Source of the DNA: Adineta steineri
Lineage: Eukaryota > Rotifera > Eurotatoria > Adinetida > Adinetidae
NCBI GenBank assembly: GCA_905250115.1
Contig: CAJNOI010000221.1
Location: forward strand, 46,987 to 110,986
Length of the DNA: 64,000 bases
Direction: 5' to 3'
The notes under the pieces were generated by a model that was given only the letters and a program-made list of their open reading frames with translations, was not told the origin of the DNA and searched no databases. A program made the translations under genes and the position numbers. This document shows, in pieces, positions 23,905 through 35,203 of this stretch. Every line of letters starts with the position of its first letter. Position 1 is the first letter of the stretch.

Positions 23905-25239
23905 TTAGCTTGAATGATCATGTACTGGTTTTAACACTTCATCAGTATCCTTTAGCGTCATATTTTCATATGCAAAATTCCAAACTGGTTTGAGATTATG
24001 ATAAAATTCGTCAAATGAAAATTGTTTATCGTCATCATTGGCAAGATATGCATCAACTTCATTATCAGGTAAACCCCATTGAATTAATAATTTTTGTATT
24101 TCAATTGAATCAAGATATCCATTGGAATCATTATTCAAACAATCGAAGATAAAACGTGCTCTTGCTCTTCCTTCTTTATTTTGTCCTTCTTGAAAATGTC
24201 CAATAGAAGTTTCACCTAAACGCCAAATATTTTTGTAAAAGTTCTCGTATGAGATCTGTCCATTTTTTGTCCAACGAAAGAATCGATTCCTAAAATTTTC
24301 TGCTGTTTGCCATTCTTTTAAAAGACGATTTATTTCTTCACCATCAATATATCCATTTTTATCTTCATCAAGAAGATCAAAAACAAGCTTGGCTTGTTGC
24401 TGATCACTAAGTTCATTGTCTTTATTCATGCGTACTAGACGAGCTTTTTCTTTAAGCCAATTACTGTGAACATCTTTATTAACAAGAAGATTACGTGTAC
24501 GTTCGCCTACATAATATGCACGATCGATTTTATTTGGTCGAACGATGATTAAGTAGAGAAGAATACTACTCACTACATAACCAAGAAATAGCATATTGGC
24601 TGAGACACCAAGTACAGCAGGAATTAAAATGAGACTTGCTATAACAACTGAATTAGTATATAGACTGTCTTGAAATAAACCGAGAAACTTAAAAAAAGCA
24701 TACAATACTCGACACCATACATAAATATTATGAACAAGAAACATATTGAGCAGCCAATAAGACGAACTTGGATTGAAAAATAAATGCAATGCACAGAAAA
24801 GATGAATATTTATTGCAAATAAATAACCAGCAACCATAATAGCTTTGGCACCAAACGCAATCGATGTCTGATAATAAGCTGAAGGAACATGAGCTAGAAT
24901 GGCTATTATAGCAGCAATAGTAGCAATACGTTCACTACCAGTACAAAATGCGATCCAACATGTTAGAAATTCCAATACACCCGAGAGAATATGTGTATAA
25001 ATTACAAATCGACGTTGCGGTAAGATAAGATATTTTGGATGTGGAGCATGAGTACAATGATAGAAAAGCACAAATATATTAAAGAAACTTGAGATAATGC
25101 ATAAGACACATTTTTCCATGTACATATAATCTTCTGGATGTTTGATCGTCATACGATGAAAACAATAGAATAATCCAAGACTCAACGTCAATAACACAAA
25201 ATAATACAAATAAAGACGTGTCTTACTCGTATCTGTCAT
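23905..25239 (-). CDS. multi-pass membrane protein with EF-hand pairs
   Basis: Intronless, 444 residues. The N-terminal half has about seven hydrophobic segments between residues 10 and 235. The C-terminal half is cytosolic and calcium-binding in character. One canonical EF loop is D-E-D-K-N-G-Y-I-D-G-E-E (291-302). A second loop, N-N-D-S-N-G-Y-L-D-S-I-E (369-380), has Asn instead of Asp at position 1. Two degenerate partners (around 325 and 400) complete the pairs. Calcium-regulated membrane function is the likely theme, but the transported or signalled entity is unknown. I do not recognise the membrane domain. The C-terminus ends in KPVHDHSS. Confidence 0.8.
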   Translation of the reverse strand: MTDTSKTRLYLYYFVLLTLSLGLFYCFHRMTIKHPEDYMYMEKCVLCIISSFFNIFVLFYHCTHAPHPKYLILPQRRFVIYTHILSGVLEFLTCWIAFCTGSERIATIAAIIAILAHVPSAYYQTSIAFGAKAIMVAGYLFAINIHLFCALHLFFNPSSSYWLLNMFLVHNIYVWCRVLYAFFKFLGLFQDSLYTNSVVIASLILIPAVLGVSANMLFLGYVVSSILLYLIIVRPNKIDRAYYVGERTRNLLVNKDVHSNWLKEKARLVRMNKDNELSDQQQAKLVFDLLDEDKNGYIDGEEINRLLKEWQTAENFRNRFFRWTKNGQISYENFYKNIWRLGETSIGHFQEGQNKEGRARARFIFDCLNNDSNGYLDSIEIQKLLIQWGLPDNEVDAYLANDDDKQFSFDEFYHNLKPVWNFAYENMTLKDTDEVLKPVHDHSS

Positions 25240-26930
25240 AACTGAAAGCTAACGTAAATGAACAACTAAATATACTAAAATGAATATCATTAAGATTAAC
25301 TTAGAATAATAAAAACAAAATCGATCGAATAGATAAGGTATTGATTTTTGAATATAGATTTCAACTGAAAAGACATATTAGTCATTTTTTCTAGTCTCTA
25401 CAGATATACAACTTACTACATAAAACTAAATATTTCGTCTAACTATTTCACTTTGATTTGTACGATTTTCGTACATTAATAGCCAAACAGTCTTTCATTT
25501 ACGAACTGTCGAATTAGTATGTTTTATTTTTGGGCATTACAAAGATTCTATCATTTTCGTCTCTATATTTAGTTTAAATAAATTTCCATAGAAAAAAAAC
25601 AGCTAATGTATTATTTATTAATCTAACTTGGGTATAACTATGCTTCTCTTATATTATCGATTTATATAATATACTAGCTTACCCAAAACATACTGACTAT
25701 ATGATATGGTGTGCAAACGGTAAATAAACGGCTTGGTAATATGATAGAAAACAAAAAAAATTAGTGAAGCATGTATACACGTGTAGAGAACAGAAATAAA
25801 AAACGCTCGTTACTTTCTCCATTACGTCATATCGAATAACTAATGAAGCAATGAAGTGCTCATTGTCAACTGTCAACATAAAATATTTAATACTTATATC
25901 TGTTAGATGCTTGTTCAATTAATCTATCAGATTTATGTGATATTTGTAAACGTAGTAAGTACATCTATGTTAAGAATAAGCGAAAAATTTCATCTCAAAT
26001 AAATGAGTCATTCTCAAACATTTTTCAATAAATTCCTTTTTTCTAAAGAACAATAAGAATTATAAGATAGACTTTATGTCCAAAATAGTACCGACATTAT
26101 CTATGTAATTCTACCATTAATAGTTACATGGGCGTATAGTTGCCTTAATTTAGCTAAAAGTAGTTTTCGACAGATTTGAGTTTTACGATCACATGTATCA
26201 CAACCATTTTGAAATCTCGTATTAGTATTACAAACACCTAATGTTGAAAATAATCAAAGTTTGAATAGTAATATTTATTCAAATGTTAACTTTTATCAAT
26301 CATATAAATCTGCTAGTAAAACAAGTAATAATAAAAATCATTTTTACAATCATTCATTATTATGTATTAAAGACAAAATTATTGATATTTGGTATAGTTG
26401 TTCTTGTGTGAAATAAACTTCAGGGTGAGTTATTAGATGATAGACACCCACACCCATATACTAAATCATTTGTTCAATGCTTTCTTTTGTGTTGTGTTAT
26501 GATATTGACGCAATTTGATGATATTATAGTGTGTGTGTGTGTACTAGAACATGAGACTCAATATTTTTCATCAGAAACATTTAGTTTTTTTCTTTTTTAT
26601 TAGCACTATTTTTATGAAAAAGTGTATCAAATGACATTACCCTTTTTGAGTTGTAGTCACAAGGTGAACGTGTAATTAAATTTAGATGTTTTTGACACTA
26701 TGAAACAAATCAAAAGGAAAACATTTGTAATCAAGCGTGAATTTCATGTTTTTCTTGTATTGTATGAGTGAAAAATGTTACGCAATAGTAGTTGATGTTT
26801 CATGTATTGCATGAATAGTAACAAAGCGTTACTTATTTCTGTATCACATGTTCATGTTAAGTATTGTCATATGAGGACAGTAATGAATTGTTTTTGTCGA
26901 CTGTAAACAACTTTCTTCGTTTCTTTGCCT
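25240..26930. other. non-coding stretch
   Basis: No convincing gene in about 1.7 kb. It contains a small hairpin at 26421-26458 and a (TG)n run at 26530-26541. Confidence 0.5.
26421..26458. repeat. short telomere-like hairpin
   Basis: CAGGGTGAGTTAT... is followed by CACCCACACCCAT. Minimal member of the family. Confidence 0.45.
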
Positions 26931-26931
26931 C

Positions 26932-26945
26932 TGTATATATATATA
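26932..26945 (+). promoter_or_regulatory. probable TATA region of the Cys-Gly gene
   Basis: TGTATATATATATA lies about 80 bp upstream of the ATG at 27024, followed by a pyrimidine-rich leader. Confidence 0.4.
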
Positions 26946-27023
26946 CACACATTTTCTCATAATTTCACAAACCAATTCTCATCTTACTCTAGTTTTATTC
27001 TATACTACATTATTACTATTAAT

Positions 27024-27299
27024 ATGCCAGGCTGTGGTTGTGGTTGTGGTTGCGGTTGCGGTTGCGGTTGTGGTTGTGGTTGTGGTTGTGGTTGTGGTTG
27101 CGGCTGTGGTTCATGCTGTGATCCATGCTGTTGTGATCCTTGCTGTTGCTCTTGCTGTGATCCATGCTGTTGTTCATGCTGCTGCGGTCCAAAATGTTGT
27201 GTAACTAAAACTGTATGCTGCTGCAAACCATGTTGCAAAGTCATCAGAAAGAAAACTGTCACCGTCAAAAGATCATGCGCCAAGGTTTGCTGTTGCTAA
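27024..27299 (+). CDS. Cys-Gly dipeptide-repeat, cysteine-rich small protein
   Basis: 91 residues, start MPGC at ATG 27024. The frame is open upstream, but that part is leader sequence containing the TATA region. Residues 4-27 are a pure Cys-Gly alternation. Then come CCDPCCC, CCDPCCCSCC and CCGPKCC blocks, a basic middle (KKTVTVKRS) and a CCC terminus. Close to half of all residues are Cys. This composition fits a metallothionein-like metal chelator, or a cross-linked structural protein like keratin-associated proteins; sequence alone does not decide. There is no signal peptide, which favours an intracellular role. The repeat is encoded by TGTGGT/TGCGGT hexamers and is prone to length change. 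Confidence 0.7.
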   Translation: MPGCGCGCGCGCGCGCGCGCGCGCGCGCGSCCDPCCCDPCCCSCCDPCCCSCCCGPKCCVTKTVCCCKPCCKVIRKKTVTVKRSCAKVCCC

Positions 27300-28650
27300 A
27301 TCAAGACTTTTGCCCTTTTTCTTTGAACTGATTCAATATCTAATGTATAAATTTTAGACAGCACTGTAACAACATCCGTATTATTCTTTTTTTCTTCTAC
27401 ATTTGTATTTACTTCTTGCACAGTTAGAAAGAAGATGTATTACATCATCTTCTTTGTTTTCATCCATTTTGACAAGAAGTAAGAAGGATGCATTTAGATC
27501 GTCCTCTTTCTTCTTCTAATTTTTTGTTTCATAATTAGCTAGTTTTTTCCAAAAATAAATTTAGTTAGCGAATAAAGATAATTCTCATCTTCTCACTCAA
27601 TCAATTCAGTTACAAAAAGGTCTTGTAATTGAAGAGAAATGGATAAAAAAGAGCAACGTACTTATATTCAATTCAAATGTCATACCATGTGCAAGAAAAG
27701 AAAAAATGTAAACATATATATAACACTTCAAGTCATTTCTGCCAAAAGCCTCTAATTAATCCAAAGAAAATTCGAACTATTCGCGTAAACTAATAAAAAG
27801 CAAATTCAATTTTAATTCCTTTTCTTACGATTGAAAATTCAATAAAATAGTACGACTTTCATCGGACTTCTTAATCCAGAAAAATCTGTTACAATCCAGA
27901 AGTTTAACACGATTCTCACACCCACACCTAAAATCGTCCCTTGACATAAAAATTCTAGGTCTACCACTAGCACACGATTGATTCTTCGTTTTTAATGAAG
28001 TTTTATCTTCATTATCTAGTGAAGCATTTGAGATATCTTCACCACCTAGAAATTTCTAATTTAAAGTAATCAAACTAATCAAACAAATGTGATGAAATAA
28101 CAGAAATATGGGTGTGAGTGTAGACAGGTGGATGTCAGTTCAGATTTTCTGTGCATTAGTTGCTTACATTTACATCTATACTCCATCGATTTTCATGACA
28201 GTTTCGAATAAAAGAACTTTAAGTTCGATAAATGTTTTGAAGTCCGTAAACTAACAATTTCTAGATCGTGGGTACTGTCGATTTATTTATTTTCAATGTC
28301 AGATTTTATTCGTCGTTTATAATATTATTATCGACAGTTCAAAGATATATTTTAAGTCAATAAAACTTTTGTGCATTGTCAAGTCTCGGTAATCATAATA
28401 CATTTAGTTTTATGCATTCAAAAAAGTATATCACTAGAATTAACGTCATTATTGATTAATGAATTTCTGTCTGATATATGAATATCGATGTATTTCACAT
28501 TGATATGCATAGTTGCAAAGTTTTGTGGAAATTCTTCACGTCAAACGAGCGTAAATGATAGTTGATAGACTGTAATGTTTTATAAGAATATATTCTTAGT
28601 AGAATAATAAAATGTCAATTAATAAGTAGAATTTTGTTGATCGATAAGCT
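27300..28650. other. non-coding stretch
   Basis: No gene seen. A small palindrome (GAAGATGTATTACATCATCTTC) lies at about 27430-27455. Isolated C-rich and G-rich telomere-like arms lie at 27914-27930 and 28108-28135, in the reverse order to the other elements. Confidence 0.5.
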
Positions 28651-31175
28651 TTAACAATGTAAGAGAACACTGATACTGGTCGAATTAAAGTTTGTTACAA
28701 TAATATCGGGTTTATTGTCGCTATTGACATCGACGACTGCTACTGTCTGTGGAGCACTACCAGCTGAGTAAGTAATCTGATTCTGAAAGGAACCATTGCC
28801 TCCGTTGAGAAGAACAGTAACATCGTCCGAACCATAGTTTGCAACAATAATATCGGATTTATTGTCATTATTGACATCGACGACTGCCATTGAAATTGGG
28901 TACGAATCAGTTGAGTAAGTAGTTTGATTCTGAAAAGTACCATTCTTTGCGTTGAGGAGAACGCTGATATCGTTATCATTAGCGTTTGCAACAATAATAT
29001 CAGGTTTATTGTCACTATTCACATCGACGACTGTGAGTGCTTGTGCACCATCACCAATTGAGTAAGTAGTTGGATTCAGAAAGATACCATTGCCTTTGTT
29101 GAGAAGAACACCAACAGTGTCTGAATCATAGCTTATAACAATAATATCGGATTTGTTGTCACTATTTACATCGACGACTGCTGCTACGATTGGAGAAGTT
29201 CCAGTTGTGTAAGTAGTTAGATTAAGACAAACATTCCAAGCTGTAAAAAACAAAATTTTTCGCATCTATATTAGTGCATAAACAATACTAATTGTCAATG
29301 TTTATTGAATCTTTAACACCTTTTTCTCACTCGAAGCTAAGGTAGCTGACAAGATTGTGTTACTTATTATTGGACAATTTCAGCTGTTCTGAGCTGACAT
29401 ATACTTCAGTTCTACTAGCATAAACCACGCTAACGTAAGTAGAAAATTCGTTTGGCGAAAAGAACGCTATGATGCTGTTGATTTTAAGAAATGAGATTGC
29501 TAAGAGTTAGAAGCGAAAATGAACTGAGAATAAAAGTGGTCAGTAAATCTTATATATATATTGGTTTTTTTTTATCATACTATTCAAGATTGTAGTAACA
29601 AACTATTAGGAAAAACAGTTGTATTATCCTCATTCAATTCGTTTTCAGATAAGAAATCTTCCTTAAAGTTGATTTTTGTCTAGGTCGACTACATTTAGCA
29701 GATATAAAGTAAAGATTTTAAATTTGATCCCTCGAACTGGCTATTACCTACGAAACTACAGAAAGTAGTACACCTTATATAGTAAATCACTTACCAACTG
29801 TTGTCGGTAATGATGTTGTGTTGATTGTTGTTGACACTGACGTAGTATTAATTGTTGTTGATACTGACGTTGTGTTGATAGTTGCCGATGCTAACGTGGT
29901 GTTGATTTTTGTTGTTGGTAATAATGAAGTGGATGGTGATGTTGCGTCGTTTGTTGTGAATATTGCTGATGTTGATGATAATATAGATGATGATGCGACC
30001 GGTTCTGTTATGAAAAGTGTAAAATTTGATCTGATGAAAGTTTCATGAAGTGTTTTATCCGGGTTTCTTCGGAAAAGAATGAACGAATCGATTTGTGAGA
30101 AAATGCGACCATTCGTAGCTCACAAGAAGTAAAATATTAGTATCGCCATTTCTCTCGTCACACTTCTTCAACATATTCTGACTATGTCCTACTATTAATT
30201 CTTTAGTATTCTTGCTGTAGTATGTGTCTCTTTCAGAAAAAAAGGAATTCAAAACTTATGCTTAGTTTAGCAAAGCCAGTTCTACGGCTAAGTCTGTATA
30301 TATTAGTATATCACAGCAGATCTGCAATCTTTGTGTATTCAAATCCATATGTATAGAATGGATCCAATAATCGGTTTGAGTTAGTGATTCTCTGTAAAAA
30401 ATTTCGTTGTTTTATGATTAGTATAATCTCTTACTAGGGGTTCATTACTGAAATTAATTGAAAAATCATTCAAAATTTTCATATTTTCTATATATTTTTT
30501 TTATTACATATATTTAATACATAAATCTATGTAATTACAATAAGCCATTTAAAATCTACCAAGGTTTGTTAGGGTCCACTGAGATCTGACAAGGTTTACC
30601 AGGATCTATTGGGATCTACTGAGGTTTAATAGGATGAGTGTGAGTCGGTGTGGGTAGATGTAGTTGAAGATTAATTTGTTTTTATCCACATACATATGCA
30701 CATACACACCCACACTCTCAATTTCACTCTGATTTGAGTATTGAAACATAATAGTTTTCGATCAGTTGAGAGAAGAAAATGGGTTTTTTACTCTCTAATA
30801 TATCTTTATTATAGTGTTGTAATTGTACTAACCTGCTGGAAACCTTGTTTGATCTATAACAATCATAGTCACACTATCAATATTGGCCAACATATTCCCA
30901 TTTTGATTCGTTATGTTGGCAAATAATTCACACTTAGTAGTTGATTGATGAAAACTAATTGCTTCACATTGAATTTGAGCTAAACAAGCCAGTTCGCATT
31001 TGAAAATGTCCGACACAATGAGAGTAGAAAATGGTAAACAAGTTGTACTAGCACAATTAAATTGCCAGCCAGCTATTTTAGACATCATAAATGAACGTAT
31101 ATCTTGAGCGACTGATTGTACAAGAAGAACAAACAGAAACGCTACACAATTTCTTCTCCAAGTCATAACTAGCAA
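28651..31175 (-). CDS. secreted PAN-like / Ser-Thr-rich / FG-GAP protein, probably truncated propeller
   Basis: Three exons: 31175-30833, 30004-29795 and 29240-28651, both introns in phase 1. Exon 1 encodes a signal peptide (CVAFLFVLLVQSVAQ; start at 31175 or the in-frame ATG at 31166) and a Cys-rich PAN-like domain with CASTTCLPF and ELACLAQIQCEAISFHQS. It is clearly paralogous to exon 1 of the gene at 4817-6835. Exon 2 is a 70-residue Ser/Thr linker with a tandem SVSTTINTT unit, a likely O-glycosylated stalk. Exon 3 holds only about four FG-GAP blades (DVNSDNKPDIIVxN...VLLNxGNGxF) that are nearly identical to one another and stop abruptly at VLLHC. Four blades are too few for a usual six- or seven-bladed propeller. 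Intron 1 contains a telomere-like hairpin. Confidence 0.75.
30545..30632. repeat. degenerate short tandem repeat in intron
   Basis: Repeated variants of GATCTACTGAGG and TTTACCAGG in a period of about 11-22 bp (ATCTACCAAGG, ATCTGACAAGG, ATCTATTGGG, ATCTACTGAGG). It lies immediately beside the hairpin at 30631. Confidence 0.55.
30631..30722. repeat. telomere-like hairpin element (intronic)
   Basis: The left arm GGATGAGTGTGAGTCGGTG-TGGG pairs with the right arm CACACCCACACTCTCA and CCACATACATATGCACA. Lies inside intron 1 of the PAN-like/FG-GAP gene. Confidence 0.7.
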
Positions 31176-32340
31176 GATTGTTAGTTAAAAAAAAAGAAAT
31201 TTACTACTGAAAGAAATGCAACACAGCGACAGAACAATAAATACCATCTCATTTTTTCTCTCTGTTCACATTATAACTATTTTTTTTATTCTACCAACAT
31301 ACTGAAAAACTAGACATCGCACTTTCTTTTTTTTTGTTATGACAGCTGTATAATGGACTATGATTTTAAAGGGAATGTACTATTTACTTCCACAGTTTAA
31401 AAGAAAATCATATATTTTGATATATGATATTTTTTTATTTTGTTTGTACTTGGAAAATAAAAAGTACGCAGATCTTAAACTTTTGTTGTATGTAAAAAAT
31501 GATAGATGATAAACACAAAAGAAACATTCAATCGCAAGTCAAATTTTCTAATACTATCGCATTCACTTTATTGTGAATATTAAAAACAAAACGTTTTATT
31601 GAATAGATATATTAAAATAAATTGCTTTTCACAGTTCCAAAGTAATGTCAGTAATTCTTTATCTCTTTTCCAGAATTTATTTCTTTTATTATTTCTTTAA
31701 GAAAATGATATTATTTAACAAAGATTGTGTCTGAAAAGAAAACAGATGGAGATGGTAACCGAAGTAAACTTATTGTGGATAGAAAAAAATGCATCGCCAT
31801 GTTTATATCAGAAAAACTAAAAACAGTTAATGACGTCTTTACTTCCTTCACATGTTTTGTCTAATAAAATTAATACAAATATTCGTTCAACTTTTGGATT
31901 TCTTGGGCATCTCTGCAATACATCTGATTTTCTTTTTCAGTAATGTGACAATTCTATGAGTTGTAAAGTCATATGGAACATGTGAAATCTTTCTCTCGTA
32001 TTAAATATGCAAGCGATAATAAATATATTGTATACAATCTACACCGGGAACTCAAAGTCATATTTGAAGCCAGAGAGACAACAGAACTCAATAAAATTTA
32101 AGAATTCAATGGGCATAATGTATGCAAGTAGCACACAGATCATTTATGGACTGTTGCAAACGGAAACTCACTGCTCGTTTTAGGTCTTCAGACATAGGTC
32201 AGCGAGAATGTATGCAGGATGGTATATGAATAAGTATGGATAGAAGTGTTTTTATATACATCCTCTCTACAAACATTATTATCAATTTTCATGTTAAACA
32301 CTTGTGAAATTGTTACGCTCGACAACATTTTTATACTAAT

Positions 32341-32490
32341 CGGATAGTAGCTATAGGAGAATATAGCTATTACACTTATTTGGTTTATTGAAACACATCA
32401 TCAACTATATAAAGATATGTTGTAAATGGTTATATTCAAATGTATTAAAACAAAATACGAACGAGACAACACATAGAGTTAAAATTACAA
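32341..32490. repeat. dispersed repeat A, copy 1
   Basis: About 150 bp closely matching 44456-44610 in the same orientation. Shared blocks include AGCTATTACACTTATTTGG-like, TCATCAACTAT, AAATGGTTATATT-like and ACGAACGAGACAACAC. No coding potential. Confidence 0.75.
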
Positions 32491-32494
32491 CATA

Positions 32495-32541
32495 AAGGGT
32501 GTGGGTGATTAACTTAACATTCAAACCCACACCCACACCCA
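32495..32541. repeat. telomere-like hairpin element
   Basis: AAGGGTGTGGGTGATTAA is followed by CCCACACCCACACCC. A very short loop of about 17 bp separates the arms. Confidence 0.75.
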
Positions 32542-33126
32542 AATCGAATATCAAGATTCATTATGCATTATTCGTGCATATCTTTTTCATTTATCCAATG
32601 CAATTTCAAATTATTTTTTTCACTTCAATTAATCTATTGATATACACTTGTTATTTATCTAACATATTTATTCTTTCAAGCAAAACAAACGCAAATATTT
32701 TGAATTAGTCTAACATGATCAATGTTTATATCTATATCCATTTGTATTTCTTCTCAATGGTGAAGCTATTTACACTGTAGGTAATCAAATGTATCAATTC
32801 TATATGCTACTTTTTACGGATCTGAAATTCCAAAAACACTCATTGTAAAACAAATGATATTAGTTATGCTTACACTCTATCGATATACAGATCCATTAAA
32901 AAAATCAACGACGAACAAATATTGTGGTACCACAAATAATAACAAACTGAAAACATATTTTTGTCGATATTTTGCATTTGTTATTTGATAAAAGTCAATA
33001 TTGATTTAATGAGATAATATATTTTAGTTATTCGCGAGTACAGAATATATGAGAGAAAAAACATTTGTTCTTTTTTCTTCGAAAATTGATTTTAAAATTC
33101 CGCGAAACTAATGATATTGCTACGTT

Positions 33127-33134
33127 TATAAAAG
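33127..33134 (+). promoter_or_regulatory. probable TATA box of the helical secreted protein gene
   Basis: TATAAAAG, 75 bp upstream of ATG 33202. Confidence 0.5.
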
Positions 33135-33201
33135 CGTGGAAATTGTGCTATATTTTTTAGTTATTTTAACGTATATCATTGAATCGTTTTTTCTCTTTAA
33201 G

Positions 33202-34365
33202 ATGAAATTTATATATTTCAGTTGTAAGTTATTTGATTTTTGAGATATAATTTACAAATATGATGATTATATTTTAGTTTTTATCATTTTTGATTTGACA
33301 TTGTCAAGTACAACGACATTGAGTGATTTAAATCTGGACACACAAGTTCTTGCACAACCTGTAATTGAAGAAAATTGGGAAGAACTGCTTGTTGCCGGAC
33401 CACTTGCAATAAATTATATTGGTAATTTAATGATATTAGCTAGCAAATGTGATTTTTCTTTGACGTCATCCAGCCCCAGTCATGTTTATGAACATATTAA
33501 ATATCCGAATTCATTTCGTATGACCTTAGCACAGATTGCCAGTGAAATCTATAATGCATTTATGAATGCACATACTACCATAGAGCGAATACAATCAAGT
33601 ACAAAACAAATACCACAACATTTGAAAATAATTCTTAAACTACTCAAATCAGCTGCACCTAGTATAATCCAAGTAATGCTTCCAAAAACATTAGATACGA
33701 TTGAACGAATTCCTAAAGATGTCGCTAATTCAGCCAACATTATCATAAAAAAGTATGAGAGTTCAACTGCACTTTTACAAGAAGTTATTGAAGCATTGGC
33801 AGACTCATACGGAGTCAACAATAGTGTCTTGATGAATATGAATGTATTAGTAAATGCTACTAAAGAACTCAATAAGATGCAACAACAATGGAGTGAAATA
33901 GCTAGATATCTGAGTATATTAACAATACGTGTTGAAACTAGTCGTCAAACTGTATTTTACGAACTTATGGATACTATCAATAATATTATATCAATGAATA
34001 TTCAATTGAATGCAGCTGATCGATATTTTTTTGTTTCAAAAATGCTTGATGCAATAATTAAAATAGAACAAGATGCTAATTTGTTATATATTATAGCGAA
34101 AACATATTATGATGTTAGTAGTGCATATATAGTATCTCAAATGTCTGATGTTTCTAAACTTTTACTGCTTCAAACTGATGATGAACGACACGCTGCTATG
34201 ATACAATTAGACGAAACTTTATTATTTACCTCAGCAGAAATTTCACAAATAGTTTTAGAACAAAAACAGCAATACCAACAACGTAATCAGGAAATACAAG
34301 ACGAATATAAACAATTTATACAACAGATGATGTTCGAAAATTTAACAGCTAGTATCGGAAAATAA
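33202..34365 (+). CDS. secreted, almost entirely alpha-helical protein of unknown function
   Basis: Exon 1 33202-33223 (MKFIYFS), intron 33224-33277, exon 2 33278-34365; phase 1 agrees. Joined, the first residues form a signal peptide (MKFIYFSFFIIFDLTLSS), followed by about 350 residues predicted from composition to be nearly all helix. No Cys pairs or catalytic motif stand out. A moderately hydrophobic helix (LKLLKSAAPSIIQVMLP) lies near residue 130, and the C-terminus is Gln-rich (EQKQQYQQRNQEIQDEYKQF), suggesting coiled coil. In overall layout this resembles families of soluble helical-bundle proteins, some of which act on membranes, but I do not recognise a family and assign no function. 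Confidence 0.65.
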
Positions 34366-35203
34366 AAAAACTCATCTCATTTATTCCTTATTTTTTTCAT
34401 TGGGGTATTATTATATTCCCATTAGATGTTTTATACCTCGATCCTTTATTCACCTTTGAAACATCTAGTTTAATAAACAGAAGACATTTTCACTAACTTT
34501 TTCTCTTTTCTCATTTTTTAAAATATCATTTGTACTCAACCAATATCATACTATTTGTATCTCAGTATTCTGCATATAACCATAAGTATATTTGACGATC
34601 TTCAGACTGTGAGTAATTAAGTCAAGATAATCATTCACTTCTGAAAAGTTAAGGTTCTATCTGTCTTTTGTTTTGTGTATAAAAAACTATCAATAATAGA
34701 CATTAAAAAAATTTTCATTGTTGTGTAGATTGATATTTAAGTCATTGGATATTTGTTTTAAAAACTTTTTATATAACAATTTTTATTAAATGATGCAGAT
34801 AAATATTTTAATATGTAAAATAGTTTTATTAGCAAACTATTGAGTAACTTTAACGTAAGTAATTTATAGATATAGCATATAGAAATTGCCTGTAAAATCG
34901 AAAATCTCCACTGTTGCTTAAAAGTATTAGAAAAATATTATTTTTAATACATATTCAACATCGCACTCGTAGTTTTTTTTTTCGATTTTTTGTCTTCTGT
35001 ATGGTACACGGGCTACACTCTTCATTCACATAGAAAAGAAAGATAATATAGGTGGTTAGGTGAGGGATATATATCATTATATGATATTACTTATTTTTTA
35101 TCTCCTCTTTTTTTCTTTTCGTCATTCTTGATTTTTATTACGATAGCAAGACCACGTTTACATTTCTTCTATTACTTACATATTTTTATTTGCAATAGCG
35201 AAT
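34366..35203. other. non-coding stretch
   Basis: No gene seen. A likely splice acceptor (TTTGCAATAG) lies a few bases before ATG 35204, so the end of a 5'-UTR intron is probable. Confidence 0.45.

Larger units (their letters stand above)
31176..33126. other. non-coding stretch
   Basis: About 2 kb without a supportable gene. It contains one copy of a dispersed repeat (32341-32490) immediately followed by a telomere-like hairpin (32495-32541). Confidence 0.5.

Noticed and set aside
26530..26541. TGTGTGTGTG run
   Set aside because: Simple dinucleotide repeat; lacks GGG and an opposing arm, so not counted with the telomere-like elements.
26925..27023. N-terminal extension of the Cys-Gly protein
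   Set aside because: It covers the TATA region and leader; ATG 27024 directly starts the Cys-Gly run.
29818..30048. Val/Asp-rich frame, + strand
   Set aside because: Antisense of the Ser/Thr linker exon of the PAN-like/FG-GAP gene.
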